Source: Verrucomicrobia bacterium IMCC26134
GTDB taxonomy: Bacteria; Verrucomicrobiota; Verrucomicrobiia; Opitutales; Opitutaceae
Reading direction: 5' to 3'
Assembly: GCA_000972765.1 (NCBI GenBank)
Contig: CP011265.1
Location: 1,674,001 to 1,738,000 of the forward strand
Length of the DNA: 64,000 nucleotides
Below the pieces are notes generated by a model, which ran no database searches, was not told the origin of the DNA, and worked only from the letters and a program-made list of their open reading frames with translations. The position numbers and the translations under genes are program-made. Shown piece after piece: positions 27,141 to 34,836 of this stretch. Every line of letters begins with the position of its first letter. Position 1 is the stretch's first letter.

Positions 27141-30100
27141 CTATTCCCCAAAGGCGCAAAGCGCCTCGATCGCGGCCGCGGAGCCATCGCGCAGCCAACC
27201 GTCGAGCTGGGCCTGGTCTTTGAGTTGCTGGCCTCGGATGCGGGGAACGGCGATGAAGCGGGTGTCGCACTCGGAAAGGGCGCTCATGTCACCCCATAGT
27301 TTTTCGAACTGGGCGACGGGGAGGATGTCTTCCTGGCCGTTGCCCCAGCGTTTTTTGACTTCTTTGAGGGTCACGTAGGTCGGCATGCGCGCGGCGAGTT
27401 TACGCACGCCGGCGAGCACACGGTCAGGGGCGTTCAACGCGGCGCGGTCGAGTCCGAAGAGGGCGAGCAAGGAGTCGATGCGGATCCAGCAGGTCGCGGT
27501 GTTGTAGTAGGTGAGGACGAACTCGTCCTCGTCGCGCGGCAGGGCGAGGCCTTCGACGAGACGGAGCTGGCCGTTGACGCGCGCCAGGCCACCGCCGCGG
27601 TCCTCGATGCGGCGGCGAATGACTTCGAAGCTGAGCGTCGCGCCGGATCGCAGGTGGTGGCCGAGCACCGCCGGGTCGAGGCTGGCGCCGAGGGTGTCGA
27701 TGTTATGCAGGAGCAAGGTCTCCAACTGCGGGCGGGAGGCGAGGAGCTCGCGCAGGGTGCCGTTGAGGAGTAGGTTCGCGATCTCATACCAGTGGCCCAC
27801 GGGGTGGAGCGACTGGTTGGGGATATTGTCGGTGTAGTCGCCGGCCTCGCCGGCGGTGGCAGCCCAGTCGAGCAGGGCTTTTTGCACGCTGCGGCGCATC
27901 TTTTCCTTTTGCGGGTCAAGCTGCTGGTGGGCGACTTCCTCGAAGGAGAAACGCAGATCGCGCACCGTCGGGATGAAGCGCAGGCCGATGGAGCGGCCGG
28001 GCGAGAGGCGGACTTCGCCTTTGTATCCGAAGAATTCTGACGTTGAAAGGAAGTCTGCGGTGGCGTCGTGGGTCAGGTGGCTGGTGGTGAAAAGGTGTGG
28101 TGCGTCGCCGCCGTGGGCGAGGGCGGCGGAGCGGGTTTTGGCGAGGTGGGTCTCGACAAAGCTGCGGTGGCGGCCGGCGAGCTTGGCAAAGGGGTGCAGG
28201 GCCTTGACCGTGCCCGCGCCTTGGGTCCAGCGGCTGCCGGCGCCGGCGGCGAGGGTGACGACCGCCACACTGCCGGCGGCGAGGGCTGAGCGGCCCAGGC
28301 GCAAGGCCTCGGCGTCGGTGGCATCGAGCGGGGCGACGTCGCCGGGGCGGGCGTCCTCGACGAGGGCGGAGGCGGGCAGGCGGTTTTGCGCGAGACCTAT
28401 GCGGCCGGTGCGGAGATCGTCGCGGATGCGCTCGTGTTGCACGGGATCGAAGCCCTGGGCGGCGAGCAGGTCGCGGAGGGTTTCGTTGCCCGAGGAGGCG
28501 GCGGACGCGGAGGATTTTTTTGCGGCGGGCGGGAAGATGCGGGCGATGAGCGGCTCGATGAGCGGGCGGTCGCCGGCGAGGAGTTGGTGGCCGGCGAAGC
28601 GGTCGAGTTCGGCGCGCGTCTCGGGGCGGAGGGTGCGAGGATCCTGGCGGAGCCAGCGCGGGACCATCATCAGGTAATACTCCGGCGAGAGCATGGCGGC
28701 CGGGCCGGCACGGAGGTGGGCGAAGGAGCCGTTTTCATTGAGGTCGAAATCGTAAACGACCGGGTCCATCGCGAAAGGCAGGGCGTGTTCGAGGGCGCGT
28801 TTGGTGCGGCGCATGAGCGCGAGGATTTTCGGCACGGCGGAGGCGCGGTGCGCAGGGTCGATCCAGAAACCCATGCCTCCGCCGGACATTCCCCCGAGCA
28901 TGACGAAGCCGCGAAAGGCGTCGCCGAGCTCGGCACGGGCCTCGGAGACGAGGCGCTCGGTGTAGGCATTGGATGCCCACGGGATGATGGCCTGGAGGGG
29001 GCCGAAGAAATTGCGGGTGGTGAGCTCGGCCACTCGGCCCACGTCGCCGGCCTGAAGGGCTGCGACGAGATCGCGCAGTATGGCCTGCGCCTCGTTGCGG
29101 GCGGCGGCCTCGCGGGGCAGGCCGAGGAGGTATTTTTCGGTCACCATTTCGAGGATGGGACCGACGTTTTGGGACATGCCTCCGTGAACGAGCACGAGGC
29201 TGTCGCGCAGGGCCTGGCGGGTGGCGGGCGAAATCAGGTCGGGACCGAGGAGCTGATGGCGCGGGAGGAGGCGGCCGCGCGAGACGCCGTGTTCGCTGTC
29301 GCCGGGGAGGGCGGCCTCGCCACGGATGAATTTTATGCCGGGCCAGACGCCGCCGGAGTCCTGCCAACCGCCGCCAGAGCCGCCAAGCCATTCGCCTAGG
29401 ATGGCTCGGCTGGCGATGGTGCGGCGTTCGTCCTCGTCCAGTCCGCCGGTGAGACGGGCGGTCTGGCCGGTGGCGCGCATGAGCAGCGAGATGAGACAGC
29501 CGAGGAGATTGGTGGAGACGGCGAGGCGTGAACCCTTGGGAATGTCGCGCACCTGGGAAACGATTTCGAGGCCGCGACCGTGGCCGGCGAGAGTGGCGAG
29601 CAAGTCGGCGAGGGCGTGGCCGGAGCCTTCGAGGCCGGAGGGGATCAAGCCGGAGGCGATGACGGCGGCTTTGAGCAGGCCGAGGTAGTCCTTGGCGAAG
29701 TCGAAAACATCCGCGAGATCGGTCAGGTCGGCGGAGACGCCGAGGTCCACCGAGACGAGGCGGAGCACGGGCTCGTCGATGACACGGAGAAAAGCGCAGA
29801 CGGGCGGGCGGGTGTCGGCGTCGCGGCCGTGAACGCCGAGGTTGACCGAGAGGTTGAGGACCTGCGCGCCTTCGGGGTAGTCCATGCCGAGGAAGAAGAT
29901 GTCGCTCCACGCGGCGTGGGAGAGGTCGAGGCGGACGGCGGTCTCTTCGGCGAGCACGGGGTAGGGCGTGTCGGGGTGGGCGGAGTCGCGGGCGAGCAGT
30001 TCACGGCGCAGACGCAGCGGGTAGTCGAGCGGATGTCCCATGCGGAACATCCATTGGTTGCCGCGCACCTTGCGGACGGTTTTCTGGACTTGGGCGGCGA

Positions 30101-30479
30101 GGGTTTTGAAGGCGAGACCGTGGTAGGCGGCGGCGAAGGCGCTGCTCAGGGCGTCGCTGGAGCCGTGGACGCGGCGGTGCTCGTGATAAACGGCGAGCGC
30201 CTCTTCGAAACGGCGGGCTAGCGCGAGCTTGTGTCCGGCGTAGGGCACGAGGCCGCCGCCGCCGGCGGGGAAGTGGGGCGGCAGGTAGTAGCGGTGGACG
30301 GCAGAGAGAAAAAAGATCGCGCGGACGCCGTGGTAAAAGTTAGGAGTGGCACGGCGGAAGTCCTCGAGTTTCGCGCAAAAGATTTCGAGTTCGGCCTGGT
30401 CGGCGGAGCGGCAGAGGGAGTCGAAGGTTTGGCCCGCGACGGGGCGTCCTTCGGCGAGGGCGAGCAAGGTGGCGTCCAT
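27141..30479 (-). CDS. Bifunctional FKP-like sugar kinase / UDP-sugar pyrophosphorylase-like fusion
   Basis: A 1112-residue protein that appears to join a GHMP-type sugar kinase to a sugar-1-phosphate nucleotidyltransferase. After an N-terminal helical part (1-175), residues about 180-640 resemble the kinase half of L-fucokinase/FKP: VRLDLSHAAWSDIFF with GAQVLNLSVNL (motif 1), IPKGSRLAVST at 313-323 (motif 2), GGGWQDSGGVWPG at 369-381, and a Gly-rich MSGGGMGF at 531-538 (motif 3). Motif 2 lacks the usual GLGTSS. A Ser/Ala-rich linker follows, and residues about 735-1112 start with VVTLAAGAGSRWTQGAGTVK, the loop of UDPGP-type pyrophosphorylases. In known FKP and plant FKGP enzymes the pyrophosphorylase comes first; here the order is reversed. 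Substrate unknown. The GalU-like gene lies 18 bases upstream. Confidence 0.75.
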   Translation of the reverse strand: MDATLLALAEGRPVAGQTFDSLCRSADQAELEIFCAKLEDFRRATPNFYHGVRAIFFLSAVHRYYLPPHFPAGGGGLVPYAGHKLALARRFEEALAVYHEHRRVHGSSDALSSAFAAAYHGLAFKTLAAQVQKTVRKVRGNQWMFRMGHPLDYPLRLRRELLARDSAHPDTPYPVLAEETAVRLDLSHAAWSDIFFLGMDYPEGAQVLNLSVNLGVHGRDADTRPPVCAFLRVIDEPVLRLVSVDLGVSADLTDLADVFDFAKDYLGLLKAAVIASGLIPSGLEGSGHALADLLATLAGHGRGLEIVSQVRDIPKGSRLAVSTNLLGCLISLLMRATGQTARLTGGLDEDERRTIASRAILGEWLGGSGGGWQDSGGVWPGIKFIRGEAALPGDSEHGVSRGRLLPRHQLLGPDLISPATRQALRDSLVLVHGGMSQNVGPILEMVTEKYLLGLPREAAARNEAQAILRDLVAALQAGDVGRVAELTTRNFFGPLQAIIPWASNAYTERLVSEARAELGDAFRGFVMLGGMSGGGMGFWIDPAHRASAVPKILALMRRTKRALEHALPFAMDPVVYDFDLNENGSFAHLRAGPAAMLSPEYYLMMVPRWLRQDPRTLRPETRAELDRFAGHQLLAGDRPLIEPLIARIFPPAAKKSSASAASSGNETLRDLLAAQGFDPVQHERIRDDLRTGRIGLAQNRLPASALVEDARPGDVAPLDATDAEALRLGRSALAAGSVAVVTLAAGAGSRWTQGAGTVKALHPFAKLAGRHRSFVETHLAKTRSAALAHGGDAPHLFTTSHLTHDATADFLSTSEFFGYKGEVRLSPGRSIGLRFIPTVRDLRFSFEEVAHQQLDPQKEKMRRSVQKALLDWAATAGEAGDYTDNIPNQSLHPVGHWYEIANLLLNGTLRELLASRPQLETLLLHNIDTLGASLDPAVLGHHLRSGATLSFEVIRRRIEDRGGGLARVNGQLRLVEGLALPRDEDEFVLTYYNTATCWIRIDSLLALFGLDRAALNAPDRVLAGVRKLAARMPTYVTLKEVKKRWGNGQEDILPVAQFEKLWGDMSALSECDTRFIAVPRIRGQQLKDQAQLDGWLRDGSAAAIEALCAFGE

Positions 30480-30497
30480 GGGGCGGGGAATGGCGGC

Positions 30498-31355
30498 TTA
30501 CTTGCGCAGGGTGGCGTCGAGGGCGAGTTCTTCGGCGAGGACGGCGAGGATGGCCTCACGGGCAGGTCCGTGCAGGCCGAGGGCGAGCTGGGCGCGGAAG
30601 ACGCCGAGGCGCGCTTCCAGGTCTGCGCGCCGGCCGGAGAGGCGCACGGCGAGGTATTTTTCGCGAGTGGCCAGAGTGGCAAGGGCGGGGGAAAGACCGA
30701 GGCGTTCGGTCGGCGTGGCGACTCGGGCGGTTTCGAGCAGGGTAAAGACCGTCGGCGTCAGCACGTGCATGCCAAAGAAGCAAAGGTAGTGGCCGAGACG
30801 GAGGCCGGGCACGACGCAGGTTTGCTCTGCGACGGTGGGCGTGGGTTTCTCTATCACGCTCTCGATTTGGTAGAGATCGTTGCGGCCGGTGACGAGGGAG
30901 CCGGCGATGGTGCCGTAGTGGCAAAGCAGGCTTTCGGGCGTGGGTTGCACGGCGGAGAGCGCGCAGCCCTCGGCGCGGGCGAGGTCGAGGAGTTGCTTGG
31001 TGCAACTGGACTCGCCGCCGCCGACGTAGAGGTGGTCGCTGACTTGCAGCAGGAATGGATTCGCGCCGACGAATTCGCGACCGCAGAGCACGGCGTGTCC
31101 ATAGCCGAGAGGGGCGGGTTGTTCGACGAGCGTGACGCGTTGCCCGTAGACAGAGAGCACGGCCTCGTAGGCGGGGCGGTCGGCGGGGCGGATGATGACG
31201 CCGACTCGCTCAACTCCGGCTGCGAGCATCTCGTCGATCTGGATGACAATCACCGGCTTCCAGTCGCCATGGCGGTCGGTCAGGTTTTGGAGCGGGAGGC
31301 GACGTTCGTCGGCGCCAGCGGCGGTGATGAGGGCGTGTTTGACCTGGGTGCTCAT
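30498..31355 (-). CDS. GalU-like sugar nucleotidyltransferase, divergent
   Basis: A 285-residue Rossmann-type nucleotidyltransferase resembling UTP-glucose-1-phosphate uridylyltransferase. ATG 31355 is chosen because the long frame upstream is Arg/Pro-rich, non-coding in look. The first strand and loop read ALITAAGADERRLPLQN, which departs from the AAGxGTR(x)xP pattern with its Gly-Thr replaced by Asp-Glu. Other parts fit: PLGYGHAVLCGREFVGANPFLLQVSDHLYVG carries the GHA uridine-contact segment and the metal-binding Asp, and YQIESVIEKPTPTVA matches the VEKP motif. It precedes the kinase/nucleotidyltransferase fusion in a probable operon. It could be an active enzyme with altered specificity or a regulatory paralogue. 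Confidence 0.7.
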   Translation of the reverse strand: MSTQVKHALITAAGADERRLPLQNLTDRHGDWKPVIVIQIDEMLAAGVERVGVIIRPADRPAYEAVLSVYGQRVTLVEQPAPLGYGHAVLCGREFVGANPFLLQVSDHLYVGGGESSCTKQLLDLARAEGCALSAVQPTPESLLCHYGTIAGSLVTGRNDLYQIESVIEKPTPTVAEQTCVVPGLRLGHYLCFFGMHVLTPTVFTLLETARVATPTERLGLSPALATLATREKYLAVRLSGRRADLEARLGVFRAQLALGLHGPAREAILAVLAEELALDATLRK

Positions 31356-31441
31356 GGTGAGGGGACGATGGGGGCGTTGATTTAATGCAGGGGATTCAGC
31401 GTCAGCAGTGCGAAAAGACGCAGACCGGGGGCATGCGTCAA

Positions 31442-32731
31442 TCAGGCGTTGAGCTCGAAACCCAGGTGGCGGGCGAGGCGTTGCTCGCGCAGCCCGTAGA
31501 AGGCGGCATAGGCGCGGATACGGGCGCTGATGGCGGGGCGGCGGCGGGCGAGTTCGGGCGAGTCGGACGAGTGCTCGCGCACGGCGGCGATCATGAGGTT
31601 TTTTGAGGTGTGCTCGGGTGAAATGAACTCGAAGACCTTGGTGCGGTAGCCGGCGTATTCGAGCAACTGGGCACGCAAGCCCTCGGTGACGATCTCGGCT
31701 TCGCGCTCTTGGAGGATGCCGTGGCGCAAGGCGTCGTGCAGCACGGGCGGCGCGGTGAGCTGGGCGCGGATTTCGCGGTGGCAGCAAGGGGAGACGACGA
31801 GCAGACGCGCGCCGGCGGCTATGCCGGCTGCGAGAGCGTCGTCGGTGGCGGTGTCGCAGGCGTGGAGGGCGATCAGCGCGTCGAGAGGTGCGGTTGAAGC
31901 CTCATTCGAGGAAGGATTCACGGGGGTCGGGATGTCGCCGGCTACGAAGCGCAGGTGCGGCGCGAAGCCGTGCACCGCCGCGATGCGATTGCATTCGGCG
32001 ACGAGTTCCGGGCGGCGTTCGATGCCGGTGATGTCAGCGGCGCCACGAAGAATAGAGGCGGTGGCGAAGGTGAGATAGCCTTTTCCGCACCCCATGTCGG
32101 CGATGCGCAGCGGACGATCGAAGGGCACGGCGGAGTTGCCAGCGGGCAGATCGAGCTCGGTGTGGTGGGTGTGGAGACCGGCCTCACCGAGGAGATGGGT
32201 GAGCAGTTCGGCAAACTTCTGAATCTGGCGAAATTTACCCGCCATACCCTCGCGCGGCTGGCCGTGGGGATTGGTGACGCCCAGGGCGTGCAGCCAGGGA
32301 GCCGAGGCCGTGACCGGGTGCGCCTTTGCCTGATCGTTGCCGTCGGGTGAAGGCGGAGGAGCGGACGTGACGGCACGCGAGATGAGTTTCAGGCGGCCAT
32401 CAGGCAGCGTCTGCAACTGGTGGCTATGCAGCGGGGTGAAGAGATGGGCGTCGGCAAAGAGAGTGCCGAGCAGGGGCTCAAGTTCGGCCAGTGCCTCGGC
32501 GGGCGGGTGGTTTTTGGTGATGTCGTTCGAGGCGTGGCGCCACAGGAAAGCGAACTGCGGTCCGGCCTTGAGGGTGACGGGGCGGACGTAGAGGTTGCGC
32601 AAAGTCGCAGGCGCGGCAGCAGGCAGCGGTTTGCCCAGAGTGAGCTTGACCAGCGTGCCTTGGGTGACGGCGGCACGGAGCTGCACAAGGAAACGATCAC
32701 GGGCATCAGACGGGGGGACGGTGGCGGTCAT
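31442..32731 (-). CDS. METTL25-like SAM-dependent methyltransferase
   Basis: A 428-residue cytoplasmic protein with a class I methyltransferase domain in its C-terminal two thirds. ATG 32731 is chosen over the frame start at 32857, since the earlier part has no domain character. Motif I reads IADMGCGKGYLTFATASIL; later HACDTATDDALAAGI and VVSPCCHREI are signatures of the Methyltransf_32 (METTL25/RRNAD1) group, known in eukaryotes and many bacteria with poorly defined substrates. The first 150 residues include FLWRHASNDITKNHP, likely an RNA- or substrate-binding part found in bacterial members. It lies 86 bases upstream of the GalU-like gene on the same strand. Target is unknown; RNA is an inference. 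Confidence 0.75.
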   Translation of the reverse strand: MTATVPPSDARDRFLVQLRAAVTQGTLVKLTLGKPLPAAAPATLRNLYVRPVTLKAGPQFAFLWRHASNDITKNHPPAEALAELEPLLGTLFADAHLFTPLHSHQLQTLPDGRLKLISRAVTSAPPPSPDGNDQAKAHPVTASAPWLHALGVTNPHGQPREGMAGKFRQIQKFAELLTHLLGEAGLHTHHTELDLPAGNSAVPFDRPLRIADMGCGKGYLTFATASILRGAADITGIERRPELVAECNRIAAVHGFAPHLRFVAGDIPTPVNPSSNEASTAPLDALIALHACDTATDDALAAGIAAGARLLVVSPCCHREIRAQLTAPPVLHDALRHGILQEREAEIVTEGLRAQLLEYAGYRTKVFEFISPEHTSKNLMIAAVREHSSDSPELARRRPAISARIRAYAAFYGLREQRLARHLGFELNA

Positions 32732-32904
32732 GTCGCATGATTTGCCCAATACGTGAAAGTTGGAACCACGGATTTCGGGCAATTCATCGTTTGCAGGTGC
32801 TCTTTGCGACGAGACGCCGGCATTCGGAGCACGCTGCAGTGCGATCACGGGGCGCATGAGTTCTGATATAAAATAAGGAAGCAGTCGTTGTATTTTTTTA
32901 GTAG

Positions 32905-32933
32905 GTGATGCGTGGCGTTACGCCACGCATCAC
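32905..32933. repeat. Perfect 13-base palindrome upstream of the NarL-type regulator
   Basis: GTGATGCGTGGCG and its exact complement CGCCACGCATCAC surround a 3-base TTA loop. It ends 37 bases before the regulator start at 32971. No T tract follows on either strand (the T run lies on the 5' side), so it is not a standard terminator. It could be an operator, for instance for autoregulation, or a leader hairpin. Confidence 0.6.
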
Positions 32934-32970
32934 GCTTGCGCACCGGTCACAGCCCAGCACCGTTTAAAGG

Positions 32971-33636
32971 ATGACCGCCAAGGCTGCATCATTCGGCACG
33001 AAGACCCGCTCGTTTGTCCTCATCGACGATACTGCAACCCTGCGCGAATTGCTAAAGGATGCGCTCACGCGTCGGTTCGCACCCTGCGAAGTGCGGGATT
33101 TCGTAGACGGCAAAGACGGGCTGAAGTCGTGTCTCGCATGCGCCCCGGACCTGCTGATCGTCGACCTCTATCTCCGGGATACGGATGGCCGTGAAGTCAT
33201 ACGCGAACTGCGTCGTAAGGGACTCCAATTGAAAATAATCGTTCTAACGGCGCATCCCGATGCGAGTCTGCCGGCTGAGCTGGTGGGCTTGGGCGTGGCT
33301 GGTTTCGTGGACAAGAACTCGCCCATGGAGCAAATAGAACGCGCGGTGCAGCGGGTGCTAGATGGAGGCATGTTTTTCTCTGCGGCAGTGCCGCCACCGG
33401 TGCCTGCGATCGGAAGTGAACTCGAACTGCCACGGATGGGCGCGGAGGCGCTGTCCGAGCGTGAAAAAGAAGTGGTGCGACTCGTGGCGCGCGGATTTTT
33501 ATCCAAGGAAGTGGCCGACAAGCTCGGGCTCAGCACGCGCACGGTGGAGAAGCACCGTTCGCGCATTTTGGCCAAGCTTGGTCTGCGCGACGTGCCTTCT
33601 CTCGTGCGCTGGTGCCTTCGCAACGGGCTGGGCTGA
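32971..33636 (+). CDS. NarL/LuxR-family response regulator (orphan)
   Basis: Two-component transcription regulator of 221 residues. The receiver domain has the acidic pair in LIDDTA, the phosphorylated Asp in LLIVDLYLRDTDG, Thr in VLTAHPD and Lys in FVDKNSPME. The C-terminal LuxR-type helix-turn-helix reads LSEREKEVVRLVARGFLSKEVADKLGLSTRTVEKHRSRILAKLGL, complete in length. An AAAGG ribosome site sits directly before the ATG. There is no adjacent kinase; the TPR histidine kinase at 37881 is a possible partner (inference). The gene ends only 1 base before the convergent dehydrogenase stop. Confidence 0.93.
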   Translation: MTAKAASFGTKTRSFVLIDDTATLRELLKDALTRRFAPCEVRDFVDGKDGLKSCLACAPDLLIVDLYLRDTDGREVIRELRRKGLQLKIIVLTAHPDASLPAELVGLGVAGFVDKNSPMEQIERAVQRVLDGGMFFSAAVPPPVPAIGSELELPRMGAEALSEREKEVVRLVARGFLSKEVADKLGLSTRTVEKHRSRILAKLGLRDVPSLVRWCLRNGLG

Positions 33637-33637
33637 A

Positions 33638-34645
33638 TTACGCCGCCGGGTTCACCCAGGCTGGCACTGGCAACTCGGTCATCAGACGGACGCCGGCGGG
33701 GGCGGCGAGCAGGCGCGGAACGATGTTAATGAGTGAAGCCACGGTTGCGGAGTCGCCGGCAACGCCTCCATTTAGCGTGAGGTGGAGGGCCGGGTCACCG
33801 GCGATCACGATGGTATCGTGCGGGTTCTTGGCATCGAGGAACATCTGGAGATCCAGAATCAGCTTTGCTTCTCCCTTGACGGTGCCAATGGCACGCTGGT
33901 GCAGACCGCAGGTCTGGCCTTTGGCGACGGTGAAGAACTTTGTTGTGATGGGGCCTGGTGCGATCACGGGCTCGCACGTCTCCTCGATTTTATCGAGCTG
34001 CCATCCCATGGCATGAGCGAGGAGGGCTAGAGACTGCTGGAAGCCGGCGTGGCCGGCTTTGCCGGCGGCGAATTTGGCGCGGAAGGCATCGGGATCCTGT
34101 CCGCTGCCGATCTTGGCCTGAAGCGGTTGACGGCGGGTGGCGGCATTGACTACGCGTTCGACGTAGATCGAGTCCACCCGGCGGCTGACGCCGGTGAGGG
34201 TGATGGGCAGCACATCCATGACGAAACCCGGATTCACGCCGGTGCCTACGACGCGCGCTCCGGTGCGGCGGCAAAGCGCATCATACTCGGCGGTTAGCTC
34301 AGGCGTTTTGAGTGCGGGGAAGATCAGTTCTTCGCAAGTAGAGGCCACGCTTACGCCGGCCTCGAGGGCGGGCCTGACCTGGGCGAAGGATGCGGCTGCG
34401 CTGGAACCTGCGGTGTGGAGGATAACGTCGGGCTTCACCCCTGCGAATAGTTCACTTAGCGAGGAGTAAACCAAGGCGCCGCCGAGGGTGGGAACGCCGG
34501 TGAGCTCGGCGAGAGATCTGCCGATCTTGGCTGGATCGATGTCGACACCGCCAACGATCTCCAGCCACGATTGGGTGGCTGCAAGCTTGAGTGACTCGAT
34601 GCCGATGGGACCGAGACCGAATTGTGCGACTTTGATTTTTTGCAT
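33638..34645 (-). CDS. DapB-like NAD(P)-dependent amine dehydrogenase family protein
   Basis: A 335-residue oxidoreductase with an N-terminal Rossmann domain (KVAQFGLGPIGIESLKLA, then GGVDIDPAKIGRSLAELTG) and a C-terminal domain like that of 2,4-diaminopentanoate dehydrogenase. ATG 34645 starts the Rossmann strand; an in-frame codon at 34678 would add 11 residues. GTGVNPGFVMDVLP, with CEELIFPAL before it, is typical of the DapB-related amine dehydrogenases rather than true dihydrodipicolinate reductase, which is shorter. The natural substrate is unknown. It is divergent from gltS, so a role in amino-acid use is possible but inferred. Confidence 0.7.
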   Translation of the reverse strand: MQKIKVAQFGLGPIGIESLKLAATQSWLEIVGGVDIDPAKIGRSLAELTGVPTLGGALVYSSLSELFAGVKPDVILHTAGSSAAASFAQVRPALEAGVSVASTCEELIFPALKTPELTAEYDALCRRTGARVVGTGVNPGFVMDVLPITLTGVSRRVDSIYVERVVNAATRRQPLQAKIGSGQDPDAFRAKFAAGKAGHAGFQQSLALLAHAMGWQLDKIEETCEPVIAPGPITTKFFTVAKGQTCGLHQRAIGTVKGEAKLILDLQMFLDAKNPHDTIVIAGDPALHLTLNGGVAGDSATVASLINIVPRLLAAPAGVRLMTELPVPAWVNPAA

Positions 34646-34729
34646 GGTGAAAATGGGTCCGTCTACAGACAAACACATTTAAAACTTTGTGACGCGAAAC
34701 AGAAAAGGGAATCCAGACTATCGCCCCGT

Positions 34730-34751
34730 CGTTGCGGACTTCTACGCAATG
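34730..34751. promoter_or_regulatory. Imperfect inverted repeat upstream of gltS containing CTACGCAAT
   Basis: CGTTGCG and CGCAATG flank 8 bases with one mismatch between arms, in the 191-base divergent region between the dehydrogenase and gltS, about 90 bases upstream of the gltS ATG. CTACGCAAT inside it also occurs at 47664. It may be a regulator site; evidence is symmetry and recurrence only. Confidence 0.3.
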
Positions 34752-34836
34752 ACGAGAGCTTGCGGTCTACGCTAAGATGATTGCGATCACGCGCCTTTTG
34801 GCGCCTTCAGCAGAACCCTAAAAATCGTAATACCTC

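Noticed and set aside
28735-29910. 391-codon minus-strand frame within the kinase/nucleotidyltransferase fusion
   Set aside because: Same strand, other frame; product is mainly Arg and Pro, while the main frame carries the kinase motifs.
31356-31787. Upstream extension of the GalU-like gene
   Set aside because: Arg/Pro-rich frame antisense or out of frame to the methyltransferase gene; the domain starts at ATG 31355.
32905-32933. The palindrome as a rho-independent terminator
   Set aside because: No T tract follows the stem on either strand; the T run lies on the wrong side.
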